Below, one piece after another: positions 37,530 through 46,945 of a stretch of 64,000 bases of DNA. The stretch is from NCBI GenBank assembly GCA_028689675.1, contig JAQVCS010000002.1:124001-188000 (forward strand). Direction: 5' to 3'. The notes under the pieces were generated by a model. That model was not told the DNA's origin and made no database searches. It saw only the letters and a list, made by a program, of their open reading frames with translations. The translations under genes were made by a program, and so were the position numbers. Origin of the DNA: Desulfovibrionaceae bacterium. GTDB lineage: Bacteria; Desulfobacterota; Desulfovibrionia; Desulfovibrionales; Desulfovibrionaceae. Numbering within the stretch: the stretch's first letter is position 1; every line of letters begins with the position of its first letter.

Positions 37530-38218
37530 AGCAGCCAGCCCTGCTGCTGCTGCTGTGGCTTGGGCTTGACGCCAGCAAAGGTCATGCGGTGCTGGCGGCA
37601 AGCGCCATGCTGACGTATGGCCTGCATATGCTCTTGCGTGCCATAGCCCTTGTGCCCGCCAAAATCATAGGCAGGGTAGCGCTTGCCTAGGCTGACCATA
37701 AGCGCATCGCGAAAGGTTTTGGCCAGCACAGAAGCCGCAGAAATGCAGGGAATGCGGGCATCTCCCTTAATAAAGCACTCTTGTGCTGGCAGGTGCAGCG
37801 TGGGCTGTGCCTTTTTCCACAGCGGCTCAAGCACCGCTTCGGGAATAACCTTGTTGCCGTCAATGGCAAGGCGCAGGCCTGCCGTTTGTGCTTTGTGCAT
37901 AGCGCACACAGCGCGGCTCATGGCGCGAAAGGTAGCCTGCAAAATATTGCACTGGTCAATTTCCCATGGCCAAATGACGCCAACACCCCACGCCACGGCA
38001 CAGGCCTTAATGCGCGGGGCAAGCTCTTCGCGCTTGCGTTGGCTCAGGGCTTTAGAATCGCCCAGCCCTTCCAGCGTATACTGCGCGGGCAAAATAACAG
38101 CCCCAGCTACCACAGGCCCAGCAAGGCAGCCGCGCCCAGCCTCATCCACACCAGCAAGAAGGGTGGGGGCTTGTGGGGTAAGCAGGGGGCAGGGGGCAGG
38201 GCAGGTTGGGCTGGGCAT
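37526..38218 (-). CDS. rnhB: Ribonuclease HII
   Basis: A 230-residue RNase HII that cuts RNA in RNA-DNA hybrids and removes single ribonucleotides. It has the acidic GVDEAGRGCLAGPVVAGAV motif with Asp and Glu, the AIDGNK Asp and the SAASVLAKTFRD segment. The start at 38218 is chosen because AAGGA lies 5 bp upstream; an in-frame ATG at 38230 is less well supported. A Gln-rich tail is present. Confidence 0.94.
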   Translation of the reverse strand: MPSPTCPAPCPLLTPQAPTLLAGVDEAGRGCLAGPVVAGAVILPAQYTLEGLGDSKALSQRKREELAPRIKACAVAWGVGVIWPWEIDQCNILQATFRAMSRAVCAMHKAQTAGLRLAIDGNKVIPEAVLEPLWKKAQPTLHLPAQECFIKGDARIPCISAASVLAKTFRDALMVSLGKRYPAYDFGGHKGYGTQEHMQAIRQHGACRQHRMTFAGVKPKPQQQQQGWLL

Positions 38219-38303
38219 GGCATCCTTCATGAGTTTGTGAAAAAAATCTGCTGTAATTTTGGCACACTTAGCGCACAAGAGCAAGAAACAGCATGCACAT
38301 AGG

Positions 38304-38340
38304 GTAAAAAAAAGAGGAGGATGGTCAAGACCACCCTCCC
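38304..38340 (-). terminator. Terminator between rplS and rnhB
   Basis: On the minus strand the stem GGAGGGTGG / CCATCCTCC is followed by a T-run. It lies after rplS. Confidence 0.8.
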
Positions 38341-38375
38341 CAAAAAGTCTATGCCGCGCTGTGGGCGGGCAAAGC

Positions 38376-38723
38376 CTAGCGGTGACCGCGGGGCTTGATA
38401 CGAGCAGCCTTACCTTTAAGGTTGCGCAGGTAGTACAAGCGGCTGCGGCGCACACGGCCTTCAGTTACCACTTCAATATGGTCGATGAAGGGGGAGTGCA
38501 GGGGGAAAATACGCTCAACGCCCACGCCGTCAGAAACTTTACGCACAGTAAAGCTGCCGCCAGTGGTGCCGCGCTGAATGCGGATGACGTTGCCCTGAAA
38601 AATCTGGATGCGTTCTTTTTCGCCTTCTACGATACGGACATGCACTTTTACGTTGTCGCCAGAGCGGAACGCAGGCAAATCCATACGCATATTTTCAAGT
38701 TCGATTTTTTTAATAATGTCCAT
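38376..38723 (-). CDS. rplS: 50S ribosomal protein L19
   Basis: A 115-residue L19. It has [54 protein letters not shown] and [18 protein letters not shown]. The start is [14 protein letters not shown] at 38723, with GGAGTGAAGG upstream. It lies downstream of trmD as usual. Confidence 0.97.
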   Translation of the reverse strand: MDIIKKIELENMRMDLPAFRSGDNVKVHVRIVEGEKERIQIFQGNVIRIQRGTTGGSFTVRKVSDGVGVERIFPLHSPFIDHIEVVTEGRVRRSRLYYLRNLKGKAARIKPRGHR

Positions 38724-38858
38724 TCCTTCACTCCTTTCATCAGCGGGCCACAATGTGCTGCGTGTGGCGCTCTGCTGTTCAGCCTGTCAGCAGGGGGTTG
38801 GGCGCAAAGCACGGGGTCGGCGTTTTATTGTTTACAGCTGGGGTGTGCGGCAAAATGC

Positions 38859-40154
38859 CTACAACATATCCCCCAGAATTCTGTCTAGGGTAATGGCGGC
38901 TGCGGCACGCACCGAAAGGTGGTTGTAGTCGCCAGAAAATCGCAAGGGGCGTAATGCCGCATCGCATTGAGCCAGCACCTCGGGGGCAAGCCCATGCCCA
39001 GTGCCAAAACACAGCAGCACAGGGGCTTCATGCAGCCATGCGCGTACCTGACTGGGGGTAAGCGCTGGCGCGTTTGCATCACGCGGCCATTGGGCAGAGG
39101 TGGCGATAATTCGCGGCTTTTGCCCAGTGCGGGCATAAATATCCTGCACGGCCTCTTCAAGTATGTTCACGTGCCGCACTATGCGCAAAGCTTCGGCTCT
39201 GTCGGCATGGCTTTTGGCGGCTTTGCCCTGTGTCCAGTGGCGCAGCACAGCCTCAAGCACGCGCGTTTGGTCGGCAAGTGGCGTAGAAATATAAAAAGCC
39301 CCCAAGCCGTACGAACGTGAAGAGCGGGCTATATCGTGAATATCAAGATTTGTCAAAGAGGAAGCGCCAGAATTTTTTTCACCAAGCAAAACAGGGTAAT
39401 GCACAAGGCAGGCAAAGAGGTTTTTGCCTATGCGGCGGCGGGGCTGGGCATTGAGCCATGCGGCATCGTTGGCGGTAAGGGGCGCTTCTGTAAATAAATC
39501 TGGTCGGTTATGTAAGGTGGCGGCTAAGGAAGCTTCTCTGCGCCATTGCTGAATGCGGGCATGGTCACCCCCGCGCAGCACGTCGGGCACGGCATGATTT
39601 TCCCATACTTCTGGGCGGGTATAGTGGGGATATTCCAATAAACCATGCGAAAAACTTTCGTCATCGCCCGATTCTTCTTTGCCCATAAAGCCGGGCACAA
39701 GGCGCGCAACAGCTTCTATAACAGCCAGCGAGGCTGTTTCCCCACCATTGAGCACCACATCCCCCACCGAAATAGGCTCGAGCGGAAAGGCTTCAAACAG
39801 CCTTGCATCCAGCCCCTCATAGCGCCCGCAAATAATGGTAATATGCTCTTCTTGTGCCAGCTCGCGCGCCAAAGCCTGCGTAAAGGGGCGGCCTGAGGGC
39901 GCCATAACCAGCATGCGCCCAGCTTTGGGCAAAGAGCGCAGGCAGTTTGCCACGGGCTCGGCCAGCATCACCATGCCCGGCCCTCCGCCATAGGGGCGGT
40001 CGTCGGCAGTGTGATGCTTGTCTGTGGTGAAGGTGCGCGGGTCATGATGCGAAAAGGCAAGCACGCCCGATTCTTGCGCCTTGGCAAGCAGGGCGGTGGC
40101 AAGCGGGGAAGTGTAAAATTCGGGGAAAAGGCTAACAATATGGACGTTGAGCAT
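38859..40154 (-). CDS. trmD: TrmD fused to a second RNA methyltransferase domain
   Basis: A 431-residue two-domain protein. Residues 1-235 are tRNA (guanine-37-N1)-methyltransferase TrmD: VSLFPEFY, RPYGGGPGMVM, ICGRYEGLDARL and the SVGDVVLNGGETASLAVIEAVARLVPG knot. Residues 250-431 are a second SPOUT-like domain of the PF09936 type (NLDIHDIARSSRSYGLGAFYI, LLCFGTGHGL, NHLSVRAAAAITLDRIL). This fusion is known in Desulfovibrio relatives. The usual rpsP-rimM genes are not upstream; an EamA transporter is there instead. Confidence 0.93.
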   Translation of the reverse strand: MLNVHIVSLFPEFYTSPLATALLAKAQESGVLAFSHHDPRTFTTDKHHTADDRPYGGGPGMVMLAEPVANCLRSLPKAGRMLVMAPSGRPFTQALARELAQEEHITIICGRYEGLDARLFEAFPLEPISVGDVVLNGGETASLAVIEAVARLVPGFMGKEESGDDESFSHGLLEYPHYTRPEVWENHAVPDVLRGGDHARIQQWRREASLAATLHNRPDLFTEAPLTANDAAWLNAQPRRRIGKNLFACLVHYPVLLGEKNSGASSLTNLDIHDIARSSRSYGLGAFYISTPLADQTRVLEAVLRHWTQGKAAKSHADRAEALRIVRHVNILEEAVQDIYARTGQKPRIIATSAQWPRDANAPALTPSQVRAWLHEAPVLLCFGTGHGLAPEVLAQCDAALRPLRFSGDYNHLSVRAAAAITLDRILGDML

Positions 40155-40225
40155 AGCTTTTTTCTATACTCTTTTTTCATGGGGCTTGCAAGCGCTGTGT
40201 GGGGCAGGGGGCGCGGGCACGCGGC

Positions 40226-41125
40226 TTATTCTTTCTTACTTTTTTTACTTTTCCACTCTGAAAGCACCAGCCCCACAAGGGTAAGGGCTATGCCAAGTAC
40301 GGCAAGGGGGGTGAGCTTTTCGTGCAGAATAAGCACAGAGGCCAGCACGGTAATGACAGGAATAAGGTAAATATACACGCTGGTTGCCACAGGCCCCAGA
40401 GCGCGTACGCAATAATTCCACGCAACATAGCCAAGGGCAGAGCCACCCAAGCCCAAAAAGAGCAGATTGCCCAAAATAACAGGGCGCATAAGGGTATCCA
40501 GCGCAAAATGTGCGCCCAAAAAAGGCAGTAGCGGCGCTATAGAAAGCAAACCATACCAAAAGACTCGGCGCGTGCACAAAATCATGGGCTGGGCGGCTTT
40601 GGCTATGTAGCACATCAGCGTGCAATACACAGCCCAAATGCAGGCCGCGCCCGCAGCCAGAATATCCCCCAGCGGGTTCAAGTGCAGGCTCACATTGCCA
40701 TTAAAGGAAATAAGTGAAACCCCGCTCATGGCCAAGAGAAAACCAACAAAAAACAGACGGCTCAAGCCTTCACCACGCACAAAAAAATGAGCCAGCAGCG
40801 CCGTGGCAAAAGGGGCAATAGAAACAATAACCCCAACATTAGAAGCATAGGTATAGGTAAGGGCGGTGTTTTCCAGCAAAAAATACAGCGTGACACCGCA
40901 CAGGCCAGCGCCCATGCACAAAAGCTCAAAGCGCCAGCCCTGCCAAGCAAAAAAGCGCGGTGCAATAAGAAACAAGGCCACAAAACCTATGCAAAAACGT
41001 AAAAAAAGCACTTCAACAGGCAACAAATCGACCAGAAGCACCTTGGTGGAAACAAAGGTCAGCCCCCAGAGGGTGATAGTGCATAAGGCAAGAATGTGAC
41101 CAATAAGGCGGGAAGAACAGGGCAT
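40226..41125 (-). CDS. EamA/DMT-family transporter
   Basis: A 299-residue membrane protein with ten hydrophobic segments and two EamA repeats (first: ALCTITLWGLTFVSTKVLL; second: ILAAGAACIWAVYCTLM). The family exports metabolites, amino acids or drugs. It ends with a short Lys-rich tail (EWKSKKSKKE). The start at 41125 is the Met just before the first helix; upstream ATGs have no better ribosome site. It is divergent from tspO. Confidence 0.87.
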   Translation of the reverse strand: MPCSSRLIGHILALCTITLWGLTFVSTKVLLVDLLPVEVLFLRFCIGFVALFLIAPRFFAWQGWRFELLCMGAGLCGVTLYFLLENTALTYTYASNVGVIVSIAPFATALLAHFFVRGEGLSRLFFVGFLLAMSGVSLISFNGNVSLHLNPLGDILAAGAACIWAVYCTLMCYIAKAAQPMILCTRRVFWYGLLSIAPLLPFLGAHFALDTLMRPVILGNLLFLGLGGSALGYVAWNYCVRALGPVATSVYIYLIPVITVLASVLILHEKLTPLAVLGIALTLVGLVLSEWKSKKSKKE

Positions 41126-41356
41126 AACAAGGCTCTTTGTTATAGAGACAAAAGAAAAATCAGGCATGAAACTGCAATAAAAAGCCCAAAGCCGCAAGCA
41201 GGAAAGTGTCATGGGGACAAAAAAGGCTGGCAAAAATTGCCTGATTCTAGCAGACGACTAGGCAAGCACGGGGAGGCTGTGCTATAGAGAGCTACAAAGA
41301 AAAAACTATTGAGAAAACGGGGCTGGAGGTTTTATTGTAAACCATTGGAGGTTATC

Positions 41357-41866
41357 ATGCATATACCCCAGATAAAAAGTTCACCACTGCGTATTCTGGT
41401 CGGATACTTAGCGGCTTGTGGCCTTGCCGCATTTTTTGGCGGCTATTTTACAAGCAAAGCCACCATCACCACATTCTATGCGGCCTTGGCCAAGCCAGTC
41501 TGGGCACCTCCTAGCTGGCTTTTTGCCCCTGTGTGGTCTTTACTGTACTTGAGCATGAGCCTAGCTATCTGGCTGGTGTGGAGAAAAAAGCCCCTGCAAC
41601 CTTCAAAAGCCTATGTGGCCGCGCATACCTTCTGGTGGGTGCAGCTTAGCCTTAATGCCCTCTGGCCTGTCATCTTTTGGCTGCAACCAGCTGGTCTGGC
41701 GGCATGTGCAGCCTGTGCTCTGCTGGAAGTGGCCATTATAGCCTGCATCATCACGTTTCAGCCTATTTCACGCTCTGCTGCCGTGCTCATGCTTCCTTAT
41801 GCGGTTTGGGTAAGCTTTGCCACGGTGCTTTCTTGGGCGCTTTGGCACATGAACAGGCTTAGTTGA
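41357..41866 (+). CDS. tspO: TspO/MBR family protein
   Basis: A 169-residue membrane protein with five helices. It has YAALAKPVWAPPSWLFAPVWSLLYLSMSLAIWLVW, with the conserved Pro/Trp motif, and a WVQLSLNALWPVIFW segment. TspO proteins bind porphyrins and other ligands and respond to stress. TTGGAGG lies just before the ATG at 41357. It is the last core gene before the acquired region. Confidence 0.92.
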   Translation: MHIPQIKSSPLRILVGYLAACGLAAFFGGYFTSKATITTFYAALAKPVWAPPSWLFAPVWSLLYLSMSLAIWLVWRKKPLQPSKAYVAAHTFWWVQLSLNALWPVIFWLQPAGLAACAACALLEVAIIACIITFQPISRSAAVLMLPYAVWVSFATVLSWALWHMNRLS

Positions 41867-41935
41867 AGTATTCTAGGCTGTTCTGTTGAGGGGGGGGCAC
41901 ACAGCAAGGGGTATTTGATTTCTTGCGTACCCATT

Positions 41936-42048
41936 CATGAATACCCGTATACTCGGACGGAATGGGGTGTATTTATGGCTTGACAAATTGTATGCAATCA
42001 GGTGTGTATTTGGCTCTATTCAAGGTAGACACACTTAGAATCACGCTG
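41936..42048 (+). repeat. Direct repeat left copy (promoter-bearing) upstream of hsdM
   Basis: This segment is an imperfect copy of 50514-50623. The best-matched core is TATGGCTTGACAAATTG followed by ATG.AATC.GGTGTGTATTTGG; similarity continues on both sides (ATGA.TAC..GTA before, ATCACGC after). The TTGACA at 41979-41984 with TGTGTA 17 bp later is a plausible promoter for hsdM. The part that matches the fic start codon region is degenerate here. Confidence 0.6.
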
Positions 42049-42069
42049 AACGAATAAAAGGTGAACACT

Positions 42070-43617
42070 ATGACAACCCTCCAGCAGCGTGCCGAGCTGC
42101 ATTCTCAGATATGGAAAATAGCCAACGATGTGCGCGGAGCTGTTGATGGCTGGGATTTCAAGCAGTATGTCCTTGGCGCATTATTTTACCGCTTCCTCAG
42201 TGAGAATTTTGCCAATTACATTGCAGGCGGCGATGACAGCATCAGCTATGCGGATATTCCAGATGCCGCCATACCCGAAGAGATTAGAGAAGACGCCATC
42301 AAGACCAAGGGCTATTTCATTGCCCCCAGCCAGCTTTTTGCCACTGTGGCCGCCAGAGCCAGCATCAACGAAAGCCTGAACACCGACCTTGCTGCCATTT
42401 TTCGTGACATTGAAGGCTCTGCCAACGGCTATCCCTCGGAGCAGGACATCAAGGGGCTATTCGCTGATTTTGACACCACCAGCAATCGGCTTGGCAATAC
42501 GGTGAAGGGAAAAAACGCCCGCCTTACTGCTGTGCTCACTGGGGTGGCGGGGCTGGACTTCGGAAATTTTGAAGAAAACCACATAGACCTGTTTGGCGAT
42601 GCCTACGAGTTTCTGATTTCCAATTATGCCGCCAATGCGGGTAAATCGGGCGGCGAATTTTTTACGCCGCAGCACGTTTCACGGCTTATCGCGCAGCTTG
42701 CCATGCACAAGCAAACCAGCGTCAATAAGATTTATGACCCTGCCTGTGGCTCTGGCTCTCTGCTGCTTCAAGCCAAAAAACAATTCGACAATCATATCAT
42801 AGAGGATGGCTTTTTCGGGCAGGAAATCAACCACACCACCTACAATCTGGCGCGGATGAATATGTTCCTGCACAATGTCAATTACGACAAATTCAACATT
42901 CAGCTCGGCAATACATTGCTCCAGCCCCAGTTCCTTGGGGATAAGCCCTTTGACGCCATTGTTTCTAATCCGCCGTATTCGGTGAAGTGGATAGGCTCGG
43001 ATGACCCCACCTTAATCAATGATGACCGCTTTGCCCCTGCTGGCGTACTTGCCCCCAAGTCTAAGGCAGATTTTGCCTTTGTGCTGCACGCGCTCAGTTA
43101 CCTTTCCAGTAAAGGACGCGCCGCCATTGTCTGCTTCCCCGGTATTTTTTATCGCGGTGGTGCAGAGCAAAAAATCCGTCAGTATCTGGTGGACAGCAAC
43201 TATGTGGAAACGGTCATCGCGCTGGCGCCTAACCTGTTTTTCGGCACAACCATAGCCGTCAATATCTTGGTGCTTTCCAAGCATAAGGCAGACACGGCAA
43301 CCCAGTTCATCGACGCCAGCGGCCTGTTTAAAAAGGAAACGAACAACAATGTGCTGCTGGATACGCATATCGAAGAAATAATGCAGGTATTCGACAGCAA
43401 GGCAGATGTGGAATATTTTGCCAAGTCCGTTTCTTTTGAAAGCATCGTCGCCAATAATTATAACCTTTCTGTCAGTAGCTATGTGGAAGCGAAAGACACC
43501 CGCGAGGTGGTGAATATTGACAAGATCAATACCGAGCTGAAAACAACGGTAGCGCGGATTGACCAGTTGCGGCATGATATTGATGCCATTATTGCGGAAA
43601 TTGAGGTGAATGCGTGA
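42070..43617 (+). CDS. hsdM: Type I restriction-modification DNA methyltransferase (HsdM)
   Basis: A 515-residue adenine-N6 methyltransferase subunit. The helical N-terminal HsdM domain ([20 protein letters not shown]) is followed by the AdoMet motif [11 protein letters not shown] and the catalytic VSNPPY. It forms M2S with HsdS, and R2M2S2 with HsdR. AAAGGTG lies 7 bp before the ATG at 42070, so this start is preferred to the GTG at 42061. It overlaps rhuM by 4 bp. Confidence 0.96.
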   Translation: MTTLQQRAELHSQIWKIANDVRGAVDGWDFKQYVLGALFYRFLSENFANYIAGGDDSISYADIPDAAIPEEIREDAIKTKGYFIAPSQLFATVAARASINESLNTDLAAIFRDIEGSANGYPSEQDIKGLFADFDTTSNRLGNTVKGKNARLTAVLTGVAGLDFGNFEENHIDLFGDAYEFLISNYAANAGKSGGEFFTPQHVSRLIAQLAMHKQTSVNKIYDPACGSGSLLLQAKKQFDNHIIEDGFFGQEINHTTYNLARMNMFLHNVNYDKFNIQLGNTLLQPQFLGDKPFDAIVSNPPYSVKWIGSDDPTLINDDRFAPAGVLAPKSKADFAFVLHALSYLSSKGRAAIVCFPGIFYRGGAEQKIRQYLVDSNYVETVIALAPNLFFGTTIAVNILVLSKHKADTATQFIDASGLFKKETNNNVLLDTHIEEIMQVFDSKADVEYFAKSVSFESIVANNYNLSVSSYVEAKDTREVVNIDKINTELKTTVARIDQLRHDIDAIIAEIEVNA

Positions 43618-44633
43618 GAAATGAACTACAATTTTTTCTTTATTGCTCAGAAGATAAAGATATTGCAATAAACGCCGTTGTAAAAGACGAAACCATTTGG
43701 CTGACGCAAAAAGCAATGGCAGAGTTGTTTGGCGTGCAGCCACCGGCTATCAGCAAGCACCTTAAAAAAATTTTTGAAGAAGGCGAGCTTGCCGAAGAAG
43801 TGGTTATTTCCAAAATGGAAACAACCACTCAACATGGTGCAATTGCAGGAAAAACGCAAACAAGCGCAACACAGTTTTACTCTCTGGACGCTATTATTTG
43901 TGTTGGCTATCGTGTAAATTCCCGTCGTGCTACGCATTTTAGAATCTGGGCAACCAGTATACTAAAAGAATTTATGACAAAGGGCTTTGCTCTGGACGAT
44001 GAACGGCTTAAACAGGGAAAAACAGCTTTCGGCAAAGACTATTTCCGTGAACTTTTGGAGCGTGTTCGATCCATCCGCGCAAGTGAACGGCGCATCTGGC
44101 AGCAGATTACCGATATTTTTGCGGAGTGCAGTATCAACTATGATAAGGACGCGCAAGTCACACATGACTTTTATGCAATGGTACAAAATAAATTTCATTT
44201 TGCCATTACTGGACACACAGCAGCTGAAATCATCTATTCCGGTGCAGACCAAAGCCGTAAAAATATGGGGCTGACCACATGGAAGAACGCACCGGATGGT
44301 CGCATTTTGAAATCTGATGTAACTGTTGCAAAAAATTATTTGGACGAAAAGCAGATACGACAGTTAGAACGGATGGTTACAGGTTATTTTGACTATATTG
44401 AAGATATGATAGAACGTGAAAATTTGTTTACAATGGAGGAGTTTGCGGCAAGCGTTAATGAATTTCTTGTCTTTCGTCGCTATACCGTTCTTCGTGACAA
44501 AGGAAAAGTGTCAAAGCAAATTGCAGATGCGAAAGCTGTAGAGGAATATGCAGCGTTTAATAAAACGCAGAAAATCACCTCTGACTTTGACCGTGTGGTG
44601 CGGAAAATGCTGAAAAAGGGTGAACACGAATGA
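43614..44633 (+). CDS. rhuM: RhuM-family protein
   Basis: A 339-residue RhuM (virulence protein) family member. The N-terminal winged-helix-like part has [31 protein letters not shown], followed by [32 protein letters not shown]. The family is common inside type I restriction loci, with unknown function. It starts with GTG overlapping the hsdM stop and ends overlapping the hsdS start, so it is fully coupled to the hsd operon. Confidence 0.88.
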   Translation: MRNELQFFLYCSEDKDIAINAVVKDETIWLTQKAMAELFGVQPPAISKHLKKIFEEGELAEEVVISKMETTTQHGAIAGKTQTSATQFYSLDAIICVGYRVNSRRATHFRIWATSILKEFMTKGFALDDERLKQGKTAFGKDYFRELLERVRSIRASERRIWQQITDIFAECSINYDKDAQVTHDFYAMVQNKFHFAITGHTAAEIIYSGADQSRKNMGLTTWKNAPDGRILKSDVTVAKNYLDEKQIRQLERMVTGYFDYIEDMIERENLFTMEEFAASVNEFLVFRRYTVLRDKGKVSKQIADAKAVEEYAAFNKTQKITSDFDRVVRKMLKKGEHE

Positions 44634-45827
44634 GCGTCATGAATTTTTTGGAAAAGCTGCTGGATGGGGCTGAGGTTGAGTGGAAGGCGTTGGGGACTGT
44701 TGCAGAATACTCACAGACACGAATTGATGCTAATGAATTAGATGTGACTTCATTCATAGGTGTTGATAATCTTATAGCAAATAAAGGGGGGAGAGTTGAC
44801 GCAAAATATTTACCAAGTACAGTCCGTTTAACAGCCTATGAACAAGGAGATATCCTGCTCGGTAACATTCGTCCATATCTTAAAAAAGTATGGATGGCAA
44901 CGAATTCAGGTGGCTGTAGCGGAGATGTCCTTGCAATTCGCATCATAGATACTTTTAAACCTGTGATTAAACAAAAATTTCTCTATTATCTTTTGTCCTC
45001 AGACAATTTTTTTTCATACAATATGCAGTATGCGAAAGGTGCGAAAATGCCGCGAGGGAGCAAATCTGCAATTTTAAGCTATCCTATCCCCATCCCCTGC
45101 CCAAACAACCCCAAAAAATCGCTTGCCATTCAGGCGGAAATTGTTCGTATTTTAGATTTGTTTTCCGAGCTTACTGCCGAGCTTACTGCCGAGCTTACTG
45201 CCGAGCTTAACAAAAGAAAGCAACAATATCAATACTATCGCGATAAATTATTAAATTTTGAAGATGGTGAAGTGGAGTGGAAGGCGTTGGGGGAGATGGC
45301 GGAGAATTATGATTCAGTGCGGAGACCGATCACTAGCGGATTGAGAGAGGTGGGAAATATTCCTTACTATGGCGCGTCAGGGATTGTTGATTATGTTAAA
45401 GATTATATTTTTGACGGTGATTTTTTGCTTGTTTCTGAAGACGGTGCAAATTTAGTGGCGCGAAATACTCCTATAGCGTTTAGTGTTAGTGGAAAAATCT
45501 GGGTGAATAATCATGCACATGTTCTAAAATTTTTAACATATGTTGATCGAAAATATATTGAGTATTATTTGAATTATATTGATTTAAATCAATATATCGG
45601 GTGCTGCACAGCCTAAGTTGAATAAAAAAAATTTAGAAAGTATCAATATCCCAAATCCATTACCTGAACAAAAAGCCCGCATCGTCGCCATCCTCGATAA
45701 ATTCGATGCCCTGAACAACTCCATCAGCGAAGGCTTGCCGCGTGAAATAGAATTACGCCAAAAGCAATACAAATATTACCGCAATATGCTGTTCAGCTTT
45801 CAAAAACCACAGGAAGAGGTAGAGTAA
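44630..45827 (+). pseudogene. hsdS: HsdS specificity subunit, broken by a +1 frameshift near 45600
   Basis: Two target-recognition domains separated by a coiled spacer. The first frame runs from 44630 to a stop at 45614-45616 (328 residues). The downstream frame (+1) continues from [17 protein letters not shown] to the normal C-terminal helix and stop at 45825-45827. Joined length is about 398, normal for HsdS. One extra G at 45599-45601 explains the break. The spacer has three TAEL units from a 12-bp repeat (45167-45208). The start overlaps rhuM by 4 bp. It could be real inactivation, phase variation or a sequencing error. Confidence 0.85.
45167..45208 (+). repeat. 12-bp tandem repeat in hsdS spacer (3.5 copies)
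   Basis: The unit GAGCTTACTGCC is repeated at 45167, 45179 and 45191, with a half copy at 45203. It encodes TAEL three times. In the EcoR124 family, two versus three TAEL units change the spacing of the recognition site by one base, so copy-number change here would alter specificity. Confidence 0.9.
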
Positions 45828-45828
45828 G

Positions 45829-46944
45829 ATGGGTAAAACTCTAACGGAAATTGCCCAGCAGCTGAAGAGCTCTAGCAAAAAAGTGCAGCTGATTTATGCC
45901 TTTAATGGCGTGGGCAAAACGCGCCTTTCGCGAGAATTTAAAGAATTAGTTGCCCCCAAAAATCATGATAGCGAAGATGAAGAAGATTTACCGCGTAATA
46001 AAATTTTATATTACAACGCATTTACAGAAGATTTATTTTATTGGGACAATGATCTTAATAGAGATGCTGCACCAACGTTAAAAATACAGCCAAATAATTT
46101 TACGGACTGGGTTTTTAAAGACCAAGGTCAGGATCAAAATATAATTACGACCTTTCAGCATTATACTAGTGATAAATTGACACCACGTTTTAATCCTGAA
46201 TATTCTGAAATAAATTTTTTATTAGAACGTGGTAATGCTGATATACCCGAAAAACTGAAAATATCAAAAGGCGAAGAAAGCTGTTTTATTTGGAGCATTT
46301 TCTATACACTGATTGAACAGGTAATTCAGGTACTCAATATTCCAGAGCCAGAAGATCGAGAGTCTAACGAATTTGATCATCTTGAATATGTTTTTATTGA
46401 CGACCCAGTGAGTTCTTTAGATGAAAATCATTTGATTGATTTAGCTGTTAATTTGGCAAAAATAATTACTTCAAATGAGTCAAGTGTAAAATTTATAATT
46501 ACGACACACAATACTATATTTTATAACATAATCTATAATGAATTAAATGCAAAAGCATGCTATCTGTTTGAAAGGTTTGAGGATGGAACATATGAGCTGC
46601 TTGAAAAAAAGGGGGATTCAAATACTAGCTTTTCTTATCATTTGTATATAATGAAAATTATTGAACAGGCAATAGAAGAAAATAAAGTTGAAAGGTATCA
46701 TTTTATGCTTTTGTGTAATCTTTATGAAAAAACTGCCAGTTTTTTAGGATATCAAAAATGGGGGGAACTATTACCAGACAATAAACAAGCTTATTTAAGC
46801 AGAATTACTCAATTTACAAGCCACAGTACCCTATCTAATGAAGCTGTTGCCACACCAACGCCACAAGAAAAGAATACCGTTAAATTGTTGCTTGAACACT
46901 TAAAAAATACCTATAGTTTTTGGCAGCAGCGAGAAGGTGAATAG
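45829..46944 (+). CDS. prrC: PrrC-like anticodon nuclease with altered catalytic triad
   Basis: A 371-residue protein between hsdS and hsdR. The N-terminal ABC-like ATPase has Walker A AFNGVGKT (24-31), a signature-like region KISKGEE (144-150) and Walker [14 protein letters not shown] (187-199). The C-terminal nuclease part matches PrrC: Glu300 and His332 are 32 apart, exactly as Glu324 and His356 of E. coli PrrC. At the position of Arg320 (four before Glu) there is Cys296, codon TGT at 46714-46716, one transition from Arg CGT. So the ACNase may be inactive. The family cuts tRNA-Lys when the restriction enzyme is blocked. Confidence 0.88.
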   Translation: MGKTLTEIAQQLKSSSKKVQLIYAFNGVGKTRLSREFKELVAPKNHDSEDEEDLPRNKILYYNAFTEDLFYWDNDLNRDAAPTLKIQPNNFTDWVFKDQGQDQNIITTFQHYTSDKLTPRFNPEYSEINFLLERGNADIPEKLKISKGEESCFIWSIFYTLIEQVIQVLNIPEPEDRESNEFDHLEYVFIDDPVSSLDENHLIDLAVNLAKIITSNESSVKFIITTHNTIFYNIIYNELNAKACYLFERFEDGTYELLEKKGDSNTSFSYHLYIMKIIEQAIEENKVERYHFMLLCNLYEKTASFLGYQKWGELLPDNKQAYLSRITQFTSHSTLSNEAVATPTPQEKNTVKLLLEHLKNTYSFWQQREGE

Positions 46945-46945
46945 C

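Noticed and set aside
45167..45208. Short tandem repeats as a CRISPR-like array
   Set aside because: The 12-bp units have no spacers and lie in frame inside hsdS.
45618..45827. Separate small gene after hsdS
   Set aside because: Its sequence is the normal HsdS C-terminus in the shifted frame, so it is part of hsdS.
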